Shown here piece after piece: positions 61,406-64,000 of a stretch of DNA of 64,000 nucleotides. The DNA comes from Marsupella aquatica. Taxonomy: Eukaryota > Marchantiophyta. Positions within the stretch are counted from its first letter, which is position 1; each line of letters starts with the position of its first letter. The notes below the pieces were generated by a model. It was not told the origin of the DNA, searched no databases, and saw nothing but the letters and a program-made list of their open reading frames with translations. Location: positions 21,390,001-21,454,000 of the forward strand of contig OZ316898.1 of the NCBI GenBank assembly GCA_973895155.1, read 5' to 3'. A program made the translations under genes and the position numbers.

Positions 61406-61594
61406 TGTTAGAATACACTTAACCCTAACTCATAGAGTGATACAAAGGGGTATATAGGGACTAGATATAGAGAGTCATGAGACTAGGAGAAGGTAGTTAT
61501 AACCATCCAATGTGTAACACCTTATAAGCCACATTGGCTCATGAAAGGATTATCTTTGTGTTGTTGGTGTATGAATTATAACCATCGTCTAACA
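61406..61594 (+). repeat. 3' LTR of full-length copia element
   Basis: 189 bp; followed by the CTTCT target duplication. Confidence 0.95.
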
Positions 61595-61679
61595 CTTCTC
61601 ACTTTCCTTTCCCCCATTGGAAACCTTATCAAACAATCAGAATCTATGGACTTCCTCCTTCTTGAAGCTTTATATATGA

Positions 61680-61917
61680 CGAGCCCTATGCTAGTGCTTT
61701 GCACTGTGCAAGGAGGGCAGACCTATAGGGATTGGCCATGGCATTAGGGGCAAGGAGAAGCAAATATGTGATAGGGGTGTACATTTCTCTCATCAATGGT
61801 CAGCAAAAATAGCTAATAAAATCCAATGGCTGTGGATCTTTCCCGCCCATGAGCTTTTTTGTATGGGGACGAAGGACAAAAAAAGGTGGGATCCCTTATT
61901 ATAGTTGTAGATTTTCC
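61680..61917. other. Extra segment in the right arm absent from the left
   Basis: Relative to 24710-24745 in the left arm, about 240 bp lie between AAATGGAAAAT and CATATATAAAGCTTC (minus-strand reading). No clear terminal repeats, target duplication or splice sites were found, so its nature is open. Confidence 0.45.
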
Positions 61918-62871
61918 ATTTGATACCCAAAGCCCCAGCCACTGAAGTCTGATACCTATTCACTACTGTGGCCTGGCTTGCCAATGCAACTGTCAAGATC
62001 TACTTTGCACCTAGATGGTCTTTCTGCTTTGCAGTCTTCAGTTTTTGCAAGCAATTCTTTAGGTCAGCAACTGCAGCAAGTATCGCTACATCTCTCCGAC
62101 GAGTGCCAAAAACTGCAGGGAGGTACTTCTTCAAGGAAAGATGGAGCATAAACTTAGTGAAAAATAGCTTCCTTGCAGACAAATTAAATTTGTCCAATCT
62201 ACTCAAGATGGATGTCACCGCCACAGACACCTGAGATTGAACACTTTGTCTTCCCCTATTGGAATTCAATTCGTCTTCTAAATCACCAGCAGACCCACAT
62301 TGCCAAGCCTTTGTGCGTGTATTACCCTTTTTTTCCCAGTATGCTGCTTGCTTCCTTTGAGCATCTCATGCTCTAAATTCTGTTGAAGCAGAGGATTGAC
62401 GGTTTGCTTGCCTTGAAGCTGAACTCTCCCGCTGCAGCTCTGAAGGTTGGCCATGCATGCTCTCACCAAGAAGTTGCCCATCTAAGGACCAAAGACGTGC
62501 TTCTTGACGCCCTATGCGATTGCGGAGAGTGTGTCTTCTTTGTATCAATTTGTCACATTGTAATTGTGTAGATTGTAGGATGCTAGTAGCTTGTGTACTT
62601 GCATTCACTGTGATGTCGGCAGCCTCTTGGGAAGCCTCCGCACAATTCTACTCACTTCATTCTTAGTAGATGAAATCATTTGCTGGCATTTGTTTTGTGC
62701 ATCTCCCAACAATCCCTGTCCAGCCACATCGTTACTATTACCACCATGTGCAATCGATTGTCCATGGGTGATCCATTGCTGCCTATTACAATAGGACTTG
62801 CGTTTGCTAAGGTTTTGCCTTTCTGATCTCTCTCTTGCTAGGGCATTGTGTACTTCAGCAAGACTGGCCAT

Positions 62872-63589
62872 TCGATGTTAGGCACCGCATCAAGTACTAG
62901 ACAGAACTTGGGAGGTATTGAAAGCGAGATGCAGAGCATCCGAGCATTCAGATTCTACCTGATACTAGGCCAATACTTCTAAACTTGCCTACCCATTTGA
63001 TCCTACGAGCACCATGGCAAAGCTCAAAAATTGCCTGAGGTCCACCAACGCTTCAATCACAGTGCTCCTCCTATGGGCAATCTTCGAGATGCATTGTTGT
63101 AAATCAAACTTCCACAATGAATCATCAACTCCCGATCCAAAGCTTCAACTCTCCAACTATGCCCCATCCCCAACAACTCAGCTCTCACATTGCGTGTGTA
63201 TGGCACAAGCTCCTTCAATGAGTAATCGACCACCATTGCCATCCCTAACCCCTAAGCCCTTTGCTATTGGTGCATGCCCGTCCCAAGACAATTCAAGCCT
63301 AACTTGTGCTTAGAACAAAATCCGCGATCAATTTCAAACATCAACTATGAGTCCTTGCCCACTTTAGTCCTTGTTTTCAAAAGCATCGACTATGAGTCCT
63401 TGTATTCAAACACATTGCAAGCCGCAACTTTCTCTATTCAATGTCACGAGATCCAAGGAGAACATTTATGCATCGTCCTTGCTAAAGTCCAAGATAGGAA
63501 TTATGCATAGACTGTACTTCAACCGGTCCAAATGAATACTTCATGCATCTTTGATTGATCTTCAAATCCAGCCTTTGATTTGGCCCTTC
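62872..63589 (-). other. Transposon 5' untranslated and subterminal region, right arm
   Basis: Non-coding. Aligns with 23063-23760 of the left arm, including repeated words around GGACTCATAGTCGATG. Confidence 0.6.
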
Positions 63590-63707
63590 TACATCTTGGC
63601 CCTTGAGTGTAACACACCCCAATTTATTGCAAAATTCATGAGGACTCACTCCTTTTGGTGGAGACTTTGGAGATCCTTTTTATGTACCCTTGAATCATGC
63701 TTTCCAC
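63590..63707 (-). repeat. Terminal inverted repeat end of the transposon, right arm
   Basis: Ends AATCATGCTTTCCAC at 63707; complements the left end at 22947-23062 with a few substitutions. Confidence 0.85.
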
Positions 63708-64000
63708 CAAGTAAGGACTTCCCCCCAAAGGGTGGCAAGCCAAGCAAAGATGGACGGCAAAAGGGCATTAAGGTAAGTATCGCTCTAACCAAACCCTTAG
63801 TAGTTGACAAGGTCCCTATAGGGGATGTTCCTGCCGTAGAGAAGGTGTTGTTGCAAGAGAAAGTACCTAGTAAGGTTAAGACAATGGATCCTGAAAAGCT
63901 GATTTTTGTGAATGTCACTTCTAACGGTAATCTAGGTGTTTCTTTGGTGGATACAAGCGCAACCGCTTGCTTCATAAGTGGGCAGGCGGTGGCACGTCTG
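63708..64000 (+). pseudogene. Ty3/gypsy gag/protease fragment, second copy
   Basis: Reads SKDFPPKGGKPSKDGRQKGI, then KLIFVNVTSNGNLGVSLVDT and SATACFISGQAVARL up to the window end. It corresponds to the same part of the gypsy frame at 34250-34530 but on the opposite strand. The protease triad here is DTS where the other copy has DTG, so it is probably inactive. The frame starts right at the transposon end, showing insertion into a gypsy element. Confidence 0.75.

Larger units (their letters stand above)
56092..61594 (+). mobile_element. Full-length Ty1/copia element with identical LTRs, coding region broken
   Basis: LTRs 56092-56280 and 61406-61594 are each 189 bp (TGTTAGAATACAC...ATCGTCTAACA) with no difference seen. 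Target duplication CTTCT lies at 56087-56091 and 61595-61599. CGTTATCAGCACGA at 56281 is the presumed primer site. The purine tract CAAGGGGGAG precedes the 3' LTR. The element has gag, protease, integrase, RT and RNase H in copia order. Confidence 0.97.
53640..62871 (-). pseudogene. Transposase-like gene of the inverted-arm transposon, right copy
   Basis: Counterpart of the left-arm gene, starting at the ATG at 62871 and reading leftward. It is interrupted by the copia insertion (56092-61594) and by an extra segment at about 61680-61917. It keeps the reading frame at two places where the left copy has stops (TGG versus TGA at the left 24331 site, and CAA versus TGA near the left 24868 site). 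It has its own lesions: stops near 55363 and 55030, and a frameshift near 55335. The WSDGAASQFKAC and HALGHGKGV motifs are readable in the 54570-55040 region, and the C-terminal domain (NVDFYILQCEQTLHTVKKSF) at 53742-54305. Confidence 0.65.
52911..63707 (-). mobile_element. DNA transposon copy, right arm of the 5-kb inverted repeat
   Basis: Inverse copy of 22947-30825. Homology starts at CGCAGGGAAG (52911) and runs to the terminal repeat at 63707. Subtracting the copia element (56092-61594) and a roughly 240-bp extra segment leaves about 5.05 kb, equal to the left arm. Lesions in the gene differ from those on the left, so the two copies decayed independently. The outer flank is a gypsy gag frame on the plus strand. 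Confidence 0.8.

Overview
This is nuclear DNA from a eukaryote, probably of the green plant lineage (Streptophyta). Genes carry GT-AG introns. There are Ty1/copia and Ty3/gypsy retrotransposons, and the gypsy primer-binding site has the plant initiator-methionine tRNA form (TGGTATCAGAGC). A short interstitial run of the plant telomere repeat TTTAGGG is present, and there is an IleRS pseudogene of the bacterial/organellar type used by plants. A beta-class DNA methyltransferase-like gene, a class reported in bryophytes, would suit a charophyte alga or early land plant, for example Chara; that placement is inference. Nearly every gene here is partial or broken. The window is a graveyard of nested mobile elements with a few captured host-gene pieces.

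Layout. 0.4-3.1 kb (minus): pseudogene of a DNA methyltransferase-like protein whose introns carry a repeated GC-rich palindrome; its 5' end is cut off by an element encoding a long coiled-coil protein (3.1-6.2 kb). 6.2-13.5 kb: dispersed and tandem satellite-like repeats (151-bp and about 116-bp arrays) around two unidentified gene remnants. 13.9-15.1 kb: an unidentified decayed gene. 15-19 kb: mostly empty, with an 18-bp-type minisatellite. 19.0-20.8 kb: a second, inverted, 5'-truncated copy of the coiled-coil element, ending inside a gypsy integrase. 20.8-22.9 kb (minus): gypsy integrase, RNase H and RT, with a 355-bp MITE inside the RNase H.

22.95-63.71 kb is bounded by two oppositely oriented copies, about 5 kb each once later insertions are removed, of a DNA transposon with GTGGAAAGC ends and a transposase-like gene. 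The left arm is 22.95-30.83 kb and carries a 2.8-kb deleted copia element. The right arm is 52.91-63.71 kb and carries a 5.5-kb copia element. Both copia insertions have visually identical LTRs and 5-bp target duplications, so they are recent. Between the arms lie an OB-fold-like ORF, a field of short palindromes, the 5' half of a gypsy element (gag, protease, LTR), an interstitial telomere repeat, the 3' half of a bacterial-type isoleucyl-tRNA synthetase with introns, a cellular-type RNase H exon, and a two-exon gene for a nuclease-like plus kinase-like protein resembling Crinkler-type effectors. The last 290 bp are a second gypsy gag/protease fragment.

How it fits together. The gypsy 5' half (33.5-37.7 kb) and 3' half (20.8-22.9 kb) lie on the same strand and would nearly join if 22.95-33.54 kb were removed, so the left transposon copy probably inserted into one gypsy element. 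The whole 40.8-kb interval could instead be a composite or foldback element carrying cargo, but its outer flanks show no matching target duplication. No ORF here is clearly an intact working gene except possibly the nuclease-kinase gene at 47.7-49.8 kb. Coordinates of spliced exons were read by eye from splice consensus and reading frame.
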